A DNA stretch of 64,000 nucleotides, taken from NCBI GenBank assembly GCA_016716125.1, contig JADJWZ010000008.1, positions 62,001 to 126,000 of the forward strand, in the 5' to 3' direction. Shown here in pieces: positions 42,834 to 55,073 of this stretch (its first letter is position 1; each line of letters opens with the position of its first letter). Source of the stretch: Ignavibacteria bacterium. GTDB taxonomy: Bacteria; Bacteroidota; Ignavibacteria; Tepidaquicellales; Tepidaquicellaceae. The notes beneath the pieces were generated by a model, which was not told where the DNA came from, did no database searches, and saw only the letters and a list, made by a program, of their open reading frames with translations. Position numbers and translations under genes: made by a program.

Positions 42834-44440
42834 TTACTTGAGAAGTATCATCCGTTTTGTATCGCTGAATCCGTCAGCAGTTAATTTATAAAAATAAACA
42901 CCGCTCGGTACACCGCTTCCGTCAAATTCAGCTTCATACGTTCCCGGATTTTGTTTTTCATTAACTAAAGTAGCTACTTCCTTCCCGAGAGCATCAAACA
43001 CTTTCAAATTTATAAAATGATTTCCATTTATTGAATAACGAATAATGGTAGACGGATTAAACGGATTAGGGTAATTCTGATTCAGAGTAAACGAAGCGGG
43101 AATTTCCGTCGAAATATTATTCACAGCTAGTACAGACTGAAAATTGGTATTATAAAATTCCTGAACTAAATCTGTTAAATTTCTAAGCTGTAGAATGCTG
43201 TTTAGATTACTTGATCCTCGTGCAATCACCTGTGCAAAAATTACAGATTGTGTATCATTCGGACTCATATTTAAAGGACCCACTCCTAATAAGAATCTTC
43301 TGTCTGCTGATCCGGTCATCACCCATCCGGTACCTGATACAGGATCTCCTGAATAAGCAAATTTTGTCGGCTGATTGTTAACCGGATTGATCCATGATTG
43401 TCCGCTTCTCCAGAGTCCGGAAATTACTCTGTAAGTCTCTGCATTAACTTGCGGAAACGAAGGCTGAGGAGAACCGTTATTGTAAGTATTAAAAACATTC
43501 ATTCCCGTAAATTTATAACCTATCCTGACTACCTGATTTTGTGAGCCGGGAGGATTATAATATTTTGCAGTATCATTATTATTTCCGGTAAAAACAACAG
43601 GACTTCTTAGAAGCATCGTTCCTACAGCGGGCGGATTATCACCATATACCGGATCATTATTTGTTGCATTATATGTAAACCCTAAATTCCTCGAAGTATC
43701 ACATCCGATCACATCATCAAACGGGCTGCCTAAATCATCGTCCGTCCAGAAAGAAAAGTATGCATCTTCCCATACATTGCTGCTTCTGTTAATAATTTTA
43801 AATTCAATAAACTGCACATCTCTTAATCCGCTGTTTGTGTAACACCAGTTTGTCTGAAGTATCACTGCTTTAAGTGAAGAATCGCTCGTAATATTATTCT
43901 GATGCGGATAAGCATCGGTGTAAGAATAAAACATAGTCTGCGTACCTGAGAAAAAAGGTTTTCCCTGAGCATTCACATAAGCCCCCTGATTTACCGGCCA
44001 GTGCAGATAATCGTAACTTGCGCTGTCCCCTCTTATGATACTGTAGATTCTGTATAACGAATCAAATACACCCTGCGGCTGCCCGGCATTATCAACATAT
44101 CCCGGTAAGTAATCATCAAAGCGTATTCCGCAATTGCCGTTAATGTATCACCATTGGATATACATCCCATCCACAGACCGGAAGAGTATCTTGCAGTATT
44201 TCCTGAGCCTTTAGGCCATTCAAATCCGGCGCTGCCTGTGACCGGATCATTGTTAAAATTTCCGTTATTTCTGAACCATGCGCTGATGTTATTAGCATCC
44301 AGCTTCAACTGAGAAACCGCTAAAATATCTGTGTAAGAATAATTTATAACTGACTTTCCTGAAGGTTTATCACTTTTAATTGTAAATGAAATTAATGTAA
44401 GACAGGTAACAGATATTAGAAAAATTGATGAGGTTTTCAT
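42834..44440 (-). CDS. T9SS-sorted secreted protein of unknown function, one frameshift
   Basis: Two frames (44440-44033 and 43976-42834) plus the in-frame text between them give one protein of about 535 residues. Residues 1-22 are a signal peptide. The body lacks a named domain but matches a type common in this phylum (LDANNISAWFRNNGNF, DDDLGSPFDDVIGCDTSRN). The end is a T9SS domain (NYPNPFNPSTIIRYS, SGVYFYKL, KRMILLK). One base is missing near 44125; restoring a T gives EYAFDDYLPGYVDNAG. It is probably an outer-surface protein. Confidence 0.8.
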
Positions 44441-44959
44441 ATTTTTTCCTTTCTTATTTAAATTTTTTAAAATTATTAAATATTACTTTTACTTCTTTGT
44501 CTGCTTTGGATTAAATTTATAGTATTTCATGGCGGATTATAATATTCATCGTTCACTTTATTTAATCTGCTTTAAATTAAATTTTTAATTAATTAAGAGC
44601 AAAGATATTTTATTCAGTTTGTGGAACGATTTCTTCGAAACAAAAGAACTTTAAATTAAAATTAAACTCAATAACAGCATAATTTAAAAACATTTTCAAA
44701 AAATCATCAGGACACAAAATACGGTTTGTGGGATTTTGAAGATTACGTTGCCAATCGGGAGAGTGGGAACGAGGAGTATAAAATAATTTGAATTTGGAAC
44801 GCGGAGTATATTAATCGGGTTGCGAATGAAAGGGTTTACCACTGACATTTCTAATGAGTTATCACACAATATTTTTTCAATTCAATTAACTTGAATTTTC
44901 ATCTAAATAGTCTTAGGTTTCCCTGCCCCAAATTTTAATTATTATTTTATAAATTTACA
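44441..44959. other. Intergenic region between divergent genes
   Basis: No gene is visible. It holds degenerate REP-like pieces (GGGAGAGTGGGAACGAGG near 44758) and a second related piece (GAACGCGGAGTATA), and should contain promoters for both flanking genes. Confidence 0.5.
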
Positions 44960-47927
44960 TTGTTTAAAATGGCGGGCAAATTGTTTCAATCCTGGAAGCT
45001 CTATTATTTTTTTCTGATCTCTTTTGTTGTGTTTTTCATTTCGACAGCGAATCCGGTTTTATCAGCAGACTATTATATCTCCAATGACGGCAGTGACGGT
45101 AATAACGGCACAAGTATTTCTACGCCATGGGCTACTATTGCAAAAGTGAATTCAGTGATGGCTTCATTTGCACCAGGTGATAAAATTCTTTTCAGAAGAG
45201 GAGATACATTCTTCGGACAGATAACAGTTTCTAAGTCCGGTCTTGCGGGAAATGAGATCACTTTCGGAAGTTATGGTGCAGGTGAGCTGCCGGTAATTAC
45301 CGGCGCAAATTCACCTCAGAACTGGATAGTCCATTCGGGAAATATTTATAAAACAACTTTCACAGATACAGTTTCTAATTTATATGTATCAGGGAATATT
45401 ATGAACATCGCTCGCTTTCCGAATTCAGGCTGGCTGAGAACTGATTTCGGAATAAGCAATACCGGTTTCAATGATGCAGCATTAAATCAGGTTAACGGTT
45501 ACTGGAACGGCGCTACATGCAGGATCAGGACAAGAGACTGGTCTTATGAAGTTAAAACAGTTTCTAATTTCAGTTCAGGCAATGTACAATTTTCAAGTCC
45601 GGTTGTGAACGCGCTGGCATTTGATTACGGATATTTCTTTGACAATAAATTGAATTTACTGGATGCAGAAGGTGAATTTTTCTACGACATTCCGAATCAA
45701 ACGCTATATTTTTATGCGCCTGGAGGAGCTAATCCCAATACGCTTCAGATACAGGCGACAGTCAGCAGGTTCAATGTATATTTAAATCCCGGTGTAAAAT
45801 TTGTGATCATAGAAAATCTGCATCTCTCACATGCAAAAGAGAAAGGAGTGGAAGAAGCTAACGGAACTTCTATAACTGTAAGAAACTGCCGGATAAGTAA
45901 ATCAGATAAGATCGGGATCAGACTTTACGGGACAGGTCACAGGATAGAAAATAATATTATCGAAGATGCGCTTGATATAGGGATCACAGCTCAAATATTC
46001 GACGGATTCGTAACCGGAAATACAATAAGGCGGACCGGATTAAAACCGGGATACGGCGGAAGTTCTTGGGGATATATCGGATTAAGAGCTGAGAGCGCAA
46101 CCGGAACTCAGATGAGTTATAATATTATTGACAGTACAGGATACACCGGATTCCGGCTTGGAAGAAATAACATTGCAGAATATAATATTGTAGATTATTC
46201 ATGTCTGACATTAAATGACGGCGGCGGCATTGCGATTGACAATGTAGACGGTCTTCAGATCAGGAACAACATTATAAAAAATTCAATAGGAAATAAAGAA
46301 ACTGCCCCGCCTGCTAACTATAATTTAAGTTATGGAATATACTTCCGTAACACTCACATTAAAAATCTAATAATCTCCGGCAATACAATAGAGCATAACA
46401 GATTTGTCGGAATATATGTGGACAACACAAATACACTCGACAATATACAGATAAGGGATAATGTTCTTTACAATAATCCCTGGACGCAGATTAAATTTAC
46501 AGACTTGTCCGCATCATCTTATAAACCATCCTACAATACAATATGTAAAGGAAATATTCTTTACAGTCTGAGCTGGAAGCAGGTTGGTATGGAACATCAG
46601 ATGTTTCATTCGCTTACATTCAGTGACTACGGTAACTTTGACAGCAATTATTACGCTAATCCCTATAATGAATATGTAATAAGGAGAATGATCATGCCTC
46701 CGAATTACTCCTCAAAGGAATACAGATTAGCTGAATGGAAATCAGTGGTCGGCGAAGATTTAAATTCTTCTTACAGTCAGTTCTCATTTGATCAGTATGC
46801 TGTTACAGATACACTCAGCAGTAATTACATAACGAATCCGCATTTCACTGATACGATAGCGGGCTGGACTACATGGCCTTCGGGCTCATCCATTGCAAAG
46901 GTCACACATCCGCTGCTTGACGGCGGCGCGATGAGGATCCGCTGGAACGGTATAGGATTTACTGAAAATCTTGCTATCAGCAATGCATTTCCTACAACAA
47001 AAGGAAGTTATTATCAGGTTAGTATGAGCGTCGTCGGTGATCAGTCAGGTGATTTTAATGTCTGGGGCAGATCCAGTCTTCCGCAGGTATATGAAATGGG
47101 ACTCAGAAGATTATACAGGTTTGAACCATTCAGAAGAGATTACTCATTTATATTTAAACCTGACACAACAGATCCTGCCACTACGTTTACAACAGGAATG
47201 AAACTCCCGGACTCGCTTTATTACAACTGAAAAGTCAAAATTATTCATTAACGAAACTAGCTCCACGCAGCTTTTTGATCTGAACGGTATAAATTATAAA
47301 AACCTAGACGGAAGTAATGTAAATGGTAATGTCATTCACGTTCCTCCGTTTAGTTCAATGATACTTGTCAATGACGGTGAGATTTTAACGCCTGTATTAA
47401 ATCTGAATATGCTTGTAGAAGGAATGTATGATCCTAATTCCCAGCAGACTGTTTCCGATACTGTCAGAGTTTACTTAAGAAATATTAATTCGCCTTTTCA
47501 GATAGTTGACTCTGCTGTTTCGGTTTTTAATACATCAGGTCTCGCATCTCTTGATTTTCAAAATGTATCCGACGGAATAAATTACTATATTAATGTTGTT
47601 CACAGAAATTCAATTAACGCTTGGAGTAAATCCGGAGGAGAGTCTTTCAGTTCTTCAATTTTGAATTATGATTTTACAAATGATTCATCAATGACATATG
47701 GCTACAACGTTATAAAAAAAGGCGCAAAATTCTGTTTCTATTCCGGCGATGTAGATAAAGACGGTGCCGTAGATCTTTCCGATTTATCTGTAATTGATAA
47801 TTTAGCTTCATCTTTTGCAGTAGGATATTTAAATTCAGATCTGAATTATGATCTGCTCACGGATATTGCTGATCTTACAGTTGCTGACAACAATGCATTC
47901 AATGTCGTTACGGTAATTTCACCTTAA
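44960..47927 (+). CDS. Secreted parallel beta-helix protein with dockerin-like C-terminus, one frameshift
   Basis: Two frames (44960-47230 and 47358-47927, with sensible text between) give about 989 residues. After a signal segment (residues about 15-35) comes YYISNDGSDGNNGTS, the usual start of secreted right-handed beta-helix proteins of the pectate-lyase/alginate-epimerase fold, then many helix turns (NNIIEDALDIGI, NNIIKNSIGN, GNTIEHNRFVGIYV). A jelly-roll segment and the roughly 180-residue shared module follow, with dockerin-like loops GDVDKDGAVDLSDL and a weaker second loop (SDLNYDLLTDIADL). One extra base sits near 47217. It probably acts on or binds polysaccharide. Confidence 0.82.
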
Positions 47928-47950
47928 GTATGAATTCTTTAAAATATTTT

Positions 47951-49689
47951 TTATTTTAATTTCGCAGCAATGACAACCGGCGCTTTCAGATTTTCTGAAG
48001 CGCCTCCCCTGTCATCAATCGCTTCTATCAATAAGATATAAACGCCCGTTCTCAGTTTCTGATTATTATCATCAAGTCCGTTGAATATAATCTCTCCAAT
48101 ACTGCCGCTTACTGAATTATTAATTATTGTCCTTACCTGCCGTCCCTTAATATCATAAACTTTAATTCTTATCTGCGCGATATTAGCTTTAAGTTTAAAA
48201 CTGATCACAGCAAAGTCTTCAAAGCCGTCTCCGTCCGGCGAAAATGGATTAGGAAAACATTAACATTTGATTCGCTTTTTTACTCCGCGGTATATATACT
48301 GTTTACAAGACCCGGAGTGCCGCCTGCAGGATTTGCCGAAGAACTCCAGCTGTATCTGTCACCGGACAAAAACTTTGGATTTATCCTTTCAAGGGAAATA
48401 CCTTTTGTGTCGTCAATATTTGGATTATGATAATCCGGAGAATATGTTACTGCATCTATTGTATTATTCATGCTGTCAGCCACTGATATTTTTTCTCCAG
48501 TATTTGAAAGACTCATGCCGCTGATAATGGATACTTTGTTTTGATAGGAGGGTAATTTTAAATGAGGAAATGATTCATAAACAGAAGTATCATTTGCGAT
48601 AATAAAATATTCACCGTGATTTAAAATAAGATCAGAATCGGAAATTGTTCTGATGAGAGATGATTCAATGTATTTCCATTTTTAATATTCACAGGTATTC
48701 CTGAATTATTCAGGATCTCTATCCATTCGGAATAACCGGTGACGGATCATACATTATTTCATTTATTACAACTCCTCCCCCGCCCGACTGATCGCTTACA
48801 TACATTTTTTTGTAAAGTTTATTATTCGTAGTGTCGTTATCACCCGGAAAGTTTATAACGGCAATGAACTGTTTATAACCCGTATCGTTTGGTGTGAATG
48901 AGCATTGAAATTCTGCAGAGTCACCGCTTATCAATACTGCAAAATTTCCTGTGCAGATCCTTTCGTTTAGCTGACCTGAGCTGTCGTTATTTATGTCTGA
49001 ATATATTTCAGCCGTAAAACCATTTGCGCTGCTGACGCCTGTATTTCTTATCTTTATCTTCATTGTTATTTCACTTCCTGAATAAGCGTAAAGCGGTTGT
49101 GTTTCAAAGGAATACAGCAAAAGGTCATTCGGCAATGGTGTAACTGAATTCCTCTTTCCCGGAGTTGCTTTATCTGGATGAAGAGACGAACTCCAGTTTG
49201 AAGAAATATTTGTGTTCACGCCGCTTTGTTTTCTTTCGAGTGAAAAACCTGATGCTCCTCCCCATGAACTGTTATAAGTAAGCGAATCAGAAATAACACC
49301 TGAAGCGTTATACACGACTGCATTTTCATTACCCGAATTATTTAAAGCGCTCCATGCAGACGACTGTAAAATAATTCCGTAGAAATTGGGAAACTGAGTT
49401 CTGAAGTTAACGGAATCTTCACAAACTACTGCAAACGAATCCGGAAGCAATTCTATATTTTAGTTGTATTATTCTCAGCGGATTCCTGCAGCGGCGTCAC
49501 GCCATTTCCAGTTCTGTAAATTCACCGAGTCTGTGAAATATTTTTTCAGCTCAAACCACTCCTTTGCAGGAGATATGGGCGCGTACATTACTTCATTGAT
49601 TATGACCTGTGAATAAACCGGAGAGATAATTGAGGGAGATAAAACAGAATGGAGACCATTAAAGCGGCAAATGTCGTTTTCATATTCAT
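47951..49689 (-). CDS. Secreted lamin-tail-domain protein, multiply frameshifted
   Basis: Starting at ATG 49689 (MNMKTTFAALMVSILFYLP, a signal peptide), the reading frame is broken several times but remains recognisable. VIINEVMYAPISPAKEWFEL (a lamin-tail domain start), LLPDSFAVVCEDSVNF, a CARDB-like segment, a second lamin-tail start VVINEIMYDPSP near 48760, and a C-terminal FlgD-like Ig domain (IRIKVYDIKGRQVRTI) follow in order. The intact length would be about 579 residues. There is no T9SS type A tail; the FlgD-like end may serve instead. The breaks are near 49625, 49460, 48700, 48530 and 48250. Confidence 0.65.
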
Positions 49690-49814
49690 CGTAATTTAAG
49701 TTAACAAAAATTCAGTCACTGTGCAAATAATCGGTAAATTTCATTTAATATTACATTGAAAGCGCGTAATATTTTTTTAAAATTCACGAAACAAAATAAA
49801 CATTTATAATTCAG

Positions 49815-50677
49815 ATGAGCAAGTTAAAATTATTTATATATTTTATTTTTATATTATCTTCGTCCGGAATTCATTCTCAGGAAAATTCGCCACTTTATGC
49901 AGTTGCAATAAAAAATACACCGGTGCTGAATACGCATGATTTTGAAGATGTCTTCGGCGGACGGAGCGGGACAAAGTGAAACTTGATGAGCAGGGACTTA
50001 TAAGGAAATGGAATTTATAGCTTTTCCAAATACAGTATTTGAAATTACTGAGAGAATTCCAAAAGAAGGTTACAGTATCTATAAAATTATAACCTCCGAT
50101 TATCCATATGAATCTTCGCCACTATATATTGACAGCAGATTCGTTGAAGTAAGGTCAGACAGACCTGACGAAAGAAACAAAGTCATGCCTGAAAGAAATG
50201 AAATTATTGAAAACATTTTATCACTTGAAGGAAGAAATTATATGTGGGGCGGAAATTACGGAGACGGATTGAAGAATTACTGAATTATTACAGACCGGCA
50301 TCTGAGATTGATGCAAAGGAAAAACAAACTGGTGTCTACAAGGCGTTGACTGTTCGGGACTTATTTATCAGGCGACAGGCGGCGCTACTCCGAGGAATAC
50401 ATCTTCGCTTATAAAATACGGAGAAGGTCTGATAATCGAAGGAAAGAGTTTACAGGAAATTTCGGAAATGCTTAAGCCGCTTGATCTGATCGTCTGGAGC
50501 GGTCATGTAATAGTAACACTTGATAAAAATACTGTTATAGAAAGTTCGCCGGAAGACGGAGTTCACAGGTCGGATCTGACTGAAAGACTGAATGAAGTAA
50601 TGACTGAAAGATCCGCAGTAAATGACTGGGCTTCTACTACAGGTAAAAGATTTGTGATAAGAAGATGGATTGAGTAG
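49815..50677 (+). CDS. NlpC/P60-family peptidase, multiply frameshifted
   Basis: The protein starts at ATG 49815 with a signal peptide (about residues 1-22). Four single-base breaks (near 49975, 50005, 50278 and 50330) split one protein of about 287 residues. The C-terminal half is an NlpC/P60 domain: LEGRNYMWGGNYGDGLKELL, then CLQGVDCSGLIYQATGG with the catalytic Cys, and LIVWSGHVIVTLD with the catalytic His. Such enzymes cut peptidoglycan stem peptides. The last fragment shares a bidirectional terminator with the Bax-inhibitor gene. Confidence 0.75.
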
Positions 50678-50695
50678 GAAATGAAGCATATAAAA

Positions 50696-50732
50696 AACGG
50701 ATCTGCAATATTTTCTATCAGCAGATCCGTTT
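50696..50732. terminator. Bidirectional terminator between convergent genes
   Basis: AACGGATCTGC at 50696-50706 pairs perfectly with GCAGATCCGTT at 50721-50731. It is flanked by A-rich sequence on the left and T-rich on the right, and lies between the NlpC/P60 and Bax-inhibitor stops. Confidence 0.85.
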
Positions 50733-50751
50733 GATAAAATTAAATTCGCGA

Positions 50752-51454
50752 TTATTTTCTGTCACCCATAATTCTCAAAAGAAAAAGAAACATATTTATG
50801 AAATCAAGATACAGCATGAGAGAACCCATCACTGCAGCTTTCTTTCCGTCCTCCGTATCAAAATCCATTGACTGACTCATCTGTTTTATTCTCTGTGTGT
50901 CATAAGCGGTCAGACCTACAAAGATCAGTACACCAGCATAACTAATGATCCAGTAAAGTGTCGGGCTGTTAAGAAAAATATTTACAACGGAAGCTATTAT
51001 CAGACCTATCAGACCCATAAAGAAGAATGTTCCGAATTTCGACAGATCCATTTTTGTAACGTAACCGAAGACACTGACCGAACCAAACATTGCAGCGCAG
51101 ATGAAAAATGTAGATGCGATCGAAGTTCCTGTGTAGATCAAAAAAATTGAAGCCATAGTAAGTCCTGTCAGAGCCGAATAAAAAAAGAATGCTCCGATAG
51201 CAACAGCAGCCGACATTTTCTTGATCCCGATCACCACTCCGAGCTGAAGTATTACAATTCAAGAAAAGAAAAGAATTGTTAAACAAAACTTCCGCGAAGG
51301 ACGAACCTGAAATTCCCCAGGCTATCACGCCGGTGAGTGCAAGTCCCATTGCCATCCAGTTATATACATTCAGCAGGAATCTTCTCGTGCTTTCAGTAGT
51401 AAAGGAAGCGTCAACCGCTCCTGTATTCTGAAATTGATTATTAAATTGGTTCAT
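50752..51454 (-). CDS. Bax-inhibitor-1/YccA-family membrane protein, one frameshift
   Basis: Two overlapping frames (51454-50969 and 51237-50752) form one protein of about 234 residues, the normal family length. It opens with STRRFLLNVYNWMAMGLALT and continues with seven membrane segments (AVAIGAFFFYSALTGLTMAS, ASTFFICAAMFGSVSVFGYV) to the C-terminal LMLYLDFINMFLFLLRIMG. The family is an inner-membrane ion or pH-sensing channel in some bacteria. The frame changes near 51258 in a TTCTTTTC tract. Downstream, the terminator at 50696 ends the unit. Confidence 0.85.
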
Positions 51455-51600
51455 TTATTATTTCTCCTGTTTGTTTTTTTGTTTAATTATATTTTATACT
51501 CAGTAACGGTTTGAGACAAGGAAACTCTTAATTTAGTTCCGTAATAATAATTACAATTTAATTCTAAAATTTAATTTCCTAAGAAATAGATTATACAATA

Positions 51601-52101
51601 TTAAGGAAGAGGTTCCATGCCGAATGCCGCCCACTCTTCTTTTGAAGGACCGTAAATTCCGGGCACTTTCAGTCCCGCCTGTCTCATCAGCACTGACATC
51701 TGACCTCTGTGATGCGTCTGATGAAGATTTAGATACATCAGAGTTAAACCCTTTTTCCATTTCTCACCGTACATCTCGTCTTCTTCATGCAGCATCTCGT
51801 CATTCCAGTTTTTTGATAATTCATTCAAAAGAGAATCCGACGTTTTTCTGTAAGCTGCCGCTATATCCTCAGCATTTGCAGGAGTCGGATCGTTAACTCC
51901 CGGACCTTCAACTTTAAGTCCTGCATTACCCATCATTTCAGGAATTGTCACTGCAAGATGCCATGCGAGAAAACCAAGAGTTCTGCCTTCGGGGTAAACT
52001 TTAGTAATTAAGGATTCATCTGTAAGCGAGTTGAGAACTTTTAAAGTGGAATCACTTTCGTACTTCCAGTCTTTTTTGAAATCTTCCAATGATCTGTACA
52101 T
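51601..52101 (-). CDS. DinB-family protein
   Basis: The 166-residue protein shows the DinB four-helix layout with LAWHLAVTIPEMMG (first His ligand) and the pair in HQTHHRGQMSVLMRQAGLKV (His-x3-His). It is intact although its neighbours are broken. The family includes putative metal-dependent thiol transferases; the substrate is unknown. It lies between the Bax-inhibitor and guaB genes on the same strand, with gaps of about 150 bases on the Bax side and 26 bases on the guaB side. Confidence 0.88.
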   Translation of the reverse strand: MYRSLEDFKKDWKYESDSTLKVLNSLTDESLITKVYPEGRTLGFLAWHLAVTIPEMMGNAGLKVEGPGVNDPTPANAEDIAAAYRKTSDSLLNELSKNWNDEMLHEEDEMYGEKWKKGLTLMYLNLHQTHHRGQMSVLMRQAGLKVPGIYGPSKEEWAAFGMEPLP

Positions 52102-52127
52102 ATTATTATAGGTTTAAATAATTAAAA

Positions 52128-53594
52128 TTATTTTAATCCGTAATTTGGAGCTTCTTTTGTTATTCTCACATCATGCGGATGTGATTCTTTCAGACCGGCG
52201 TTGGTGATCATAACAAATCTGGATTTAGTTTTCATCTCCTGAATATTCTTCGCTCCGCAATAACCCATGGATGACCTTAGTCCTCCTATGATCTGATAAA
52301 TTGTATCGCCGACATTTCCTTTATAAGGTACAATTCCTTCAATGCCCTCAGGAACGAGTTTACTAATATCATCTTCAGCATCCTGAAAATATCTGTCCTT
52401 ACTGCCGTTCTTCATTGCTTCGATTGAACCCATTCCCCGTACACTTTAAAACTTCTTCCTTCAAATAAAACTTTTTCACCGGGCGCTTCTTCCGCTCCTG
52501 CAAAATATCCGCCGAGCATTACGCTGTCCGCTCCGCCTGCAATAGCTTTTTGAAACATCTCCGGTCTGCTTAACGCCTCCGTCAGAGATCACCGGGATAT
52601 TCTTTTTAGCTGCTGCGGCTGAACATTCAAATACAGCAGTCATCTGCGGGATACCTACTCCGGCTATAATACGTGTAGTACAGATGGAACCGGCTCCGAT
52701 CCCGACTTTTATACAGTCGGCTCCGGCGTTTATCAAAGCAATCGTCGCCTCCGCTGTTGCTACATTACCTGCGATCAGCTCTATTTCAAAATTTTTCTTG
52801 ATCTTCTTTATCATTTCTATCACACCTTTGGAATGTCCGTGAGCGGTATCCACTACAATTACGTCCACTCCGGAATTCACGAGAAGCTTCACTCTGTCGA
52901 GCGTATCCGCGGATATTCCAACGGCAGCTCCGACTCTCAGTCTTCCGAAATTGTCCTTGCTTGCATTTGGAAATTTTTTCCGCTTTTGAATATCCTTAAA
53001 TGTAATGAGTCCTTTTAAAATACCGTTCTTATCAACGACCGGAAGTTTCTCTATCTTGAATCTCTGAAGTATTACTTCCGCTTTTTCAAGATCCGTACCA
53101 AGCGGCGCAGTTACCAGATCTTTCTTTGTCATTATCTCAGAGACAGACTGTGTTTCATCCGGTTCGAATCTCAGATCCCTGTTTGTTAAAATACCAATAA
53201 GTTTATTGGATGAATCAATGATCGGAATTCCGGATATGCTGTATTGCTGCATGAGCTTTAGCGCGTCCGATATCTTTTTATCCGAAGTAAGTGTGATCGG
53301 ATTTCTGATCATACCGCTTTCGCTTCTCTTTACCTTATCTACTTCCAGACGCCTGCATTTCCGCGTCATGTTCTTATGAATAATTCCCATACCGCCTTCT
53401 CTTGCAACGGCAATAGCCATTTCACTTTCAGTAACTGTATCCATCGCAGCAGACAGGAGAGGAATATTCAGCGTAATGTTTTTTGTAAGTTTAGTACTGA
53501 GATCTACATCTCTTGGCAGCACAGCTGAGTGAGCGGGTTTCAGAAGTATATCGTCAAATGTGATCGCTGTACCTGTTATCTTTCCGGTTTTCAT
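52128..53594 (-). CDS. guaB: Inosine-5'-monophosphate dehydrogenase, frameshifted
   Basis: IMP dehydrogenase converts IMP to XMP with NAD, the committed step to GMP. The start is ATG 53594, one base after the M23 peptidase stop. The N-terminal TIM-barrel part ITFDDILLKPAHSAVLPRDV, two CBS domains (SISGIPIIDSSNKLIGILTN and IEKLPVVDKNGILKGLITF) and the catalytic loop GIGAGSICTTRIIAGVG are clear. After VISDGGVK the frame breaks near 52570 and again near 52434. Alternate frames supply GGADSVMLGGYFAGAEEAPG and GMGSIEAMKNGSKDRYFQDA. The total length (about 488 residues) is exactly normal. Confidence 0.9.
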
Positions 53595-53595
53595 T

Positions 53596-54496
53596 TCAAT
53601 AAATAATTTTTGCATTAAGAAGATCGCTGTATATATTTTCCGGAAGCAGTTCACCGTCATAAGATCTTACATACATAATATGTAAATGAGTCGGGGATCT
53701 TGAAGGATAAGCATTCTTTCCGGTTCTGCCCATTGTACCGATCGGTTTGCCCGGACTTACGTAATCACCGACATCTACATAGACATTTTTCATATGCGCA
53801 TAAAAAACAATCCGTTTGTAAAATTATCATAAACATATACCATGTTTCCACCTTTAATATCCATATTTTCTGTAGTCCAGTTCTTTCTGGTTTCAATGAC
53901 AATTCCCCTGTCATAGAAAGAATTTCCCGGCAGACCCTGTATTATCATCACGGGAATCCTGATCACTGTCTGCAATAAAAATATCATGAGCAGGATGACC
54001 TCCTGTGCTTCCGTCGAAGAAATCAAATCCGCCGACTACGTAACCGCTTCCGTTTCTTCCTCCGATAGCAGACGGTCCGTAACCTCTTACAGGAAAGATC
54101 CATTCTTCATCAGAATATTTTTTAATTAATCCTTCTTCAATTCTACTGTTCATAAAATCCCATAGATTGATTTGTAAATATATACAATGAATCAATTGCA
54201 TCCTGACTGTTAAGATTTTGTTCTCTGATATCACTAATTATAACGCCCCATCTTGCTGCGATCTTGTCCGGCTTTAAAGAAAAATTTTCATCCGCCTTAA
54301 GATCCTTGATCTTCATTGAAACGGATAATAAAGAAATATTTAGCTTCTTTGATTTCTCAGACTTTGATTTCTCTGTATTTAATTTCCCGGATTTTTTTTT
54401 CTTAGGGCTTTTATCTACGCCGTATATTTCCCCGGCGTTTATAAAATTTATAGTTAAAACTAATAATATTACGGAGACTAATATTCTCAGAGTATT
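53596..54496 (-). CDS. M23-family peptidase, multiply frameshifted
   Basis: Pieces in three frames give one protein of about 300 residues. It has a signal-like N-terminus (LRILVSVILLVLTINFINA, start codon unclear, CTG or lost ATG). A Lys/Ser-rich stretch and a DEEWIFPVRGYGPSAIGG segment follow. The M23 domain has GGHPAHDIFIADSD (first Zn ligands His and Asp), VDVGDYVSPGKPIGTMGRTG and PTHLHIMYV (HxH ligands). M23 enzymes cleave peptidoglycan cross-links. It is immediately upstream of guaB with a one-base gap. Breaks lie near 54150, 53950 and 53795. Confidence 0.75.
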
Positions 54497-54528
54497 AAAT
54501 TTAAATTCAGCTGTTTAAAAAATATTTA

Positions 54529-54954
54529 TTACTTATCTATAATTTCAATTTCATTTGTAACGATAACCGTACCATCCGGCTTAAGAGCGCTTACTTTATA
54601 TTTCCCGGGATTTTCAAATTTTACATTGTCAAAATAAATGTAATCCATATCTGCGTCAGTATCAAACGGGAAAGTTTCTACTACATTTCCTGTGCTGATA
54701 TCAGTAACATTAATGTTAACTGACGTTACACCGAGTTTTGTTTTGGTAGGTCTGAGGTCTACCATTACAGTTAAATTTCCCTCAGTGTATTTCGTACTTT
54801 CTCCCTTGCAGTTATCCGTAGCGGAGTCATACTCTTCGCAGAAATATAATTTATTTCCGCTTACGGATTCAGTAAGATTTTTCAGCTTACTGCAGCCGAG
54901 GATTAAAATAAGAAAAACAAAAAGAGCTGAGACAGATTTGTAATAATTTTTCAT
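54529..54954 (-). CDS. Hypothetical lipoprotein
   Basis: I place the start at ATG 54954, giving 141 residues with a lipoprotein signal and lipobox LILGC (Cys21). An upstream in-frame Met at 54999 would put a non-signal extension before it. The mature part is a single beta-rich domain, with VDLRPTKTKLGVTSVNINVT and KYKVSALKPDG resembling an Ig-like lipoprotein fold. Function is unknown; it lies upstream of the M23 gene on the same strand. Confidence 0.65.
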   Translation of the reverse strand: MKNYYKSVSALFVFLILILGCSKLKNLTESVSGNKLYFCEEYDSATDNCKGESTKYTEGNLTVMVDLRPTKTKLGVTSVNINVTDISTGNVVETFPFDTDADMDYIYFDNVKFENPGKYKVSALKPDGTVIVTNEIEIIDK

Positions 54955-55073
54955 TTGTGTTATTTTTGTAAATTTACCCAATACTATTTTATATTCCATT
55001 GAAAATTAAAATCGCACAGACGGTAACCGATTTAATAAATTATTCCATCAAATTGGCGGAGTCCTAATTTGTC

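Noticed and set aside
53155..53185. tRNA-like GGTTCGAATC motif
   Set aside because: It lies inside guaB coding sequence, and no cloverleaf arms are present around it.
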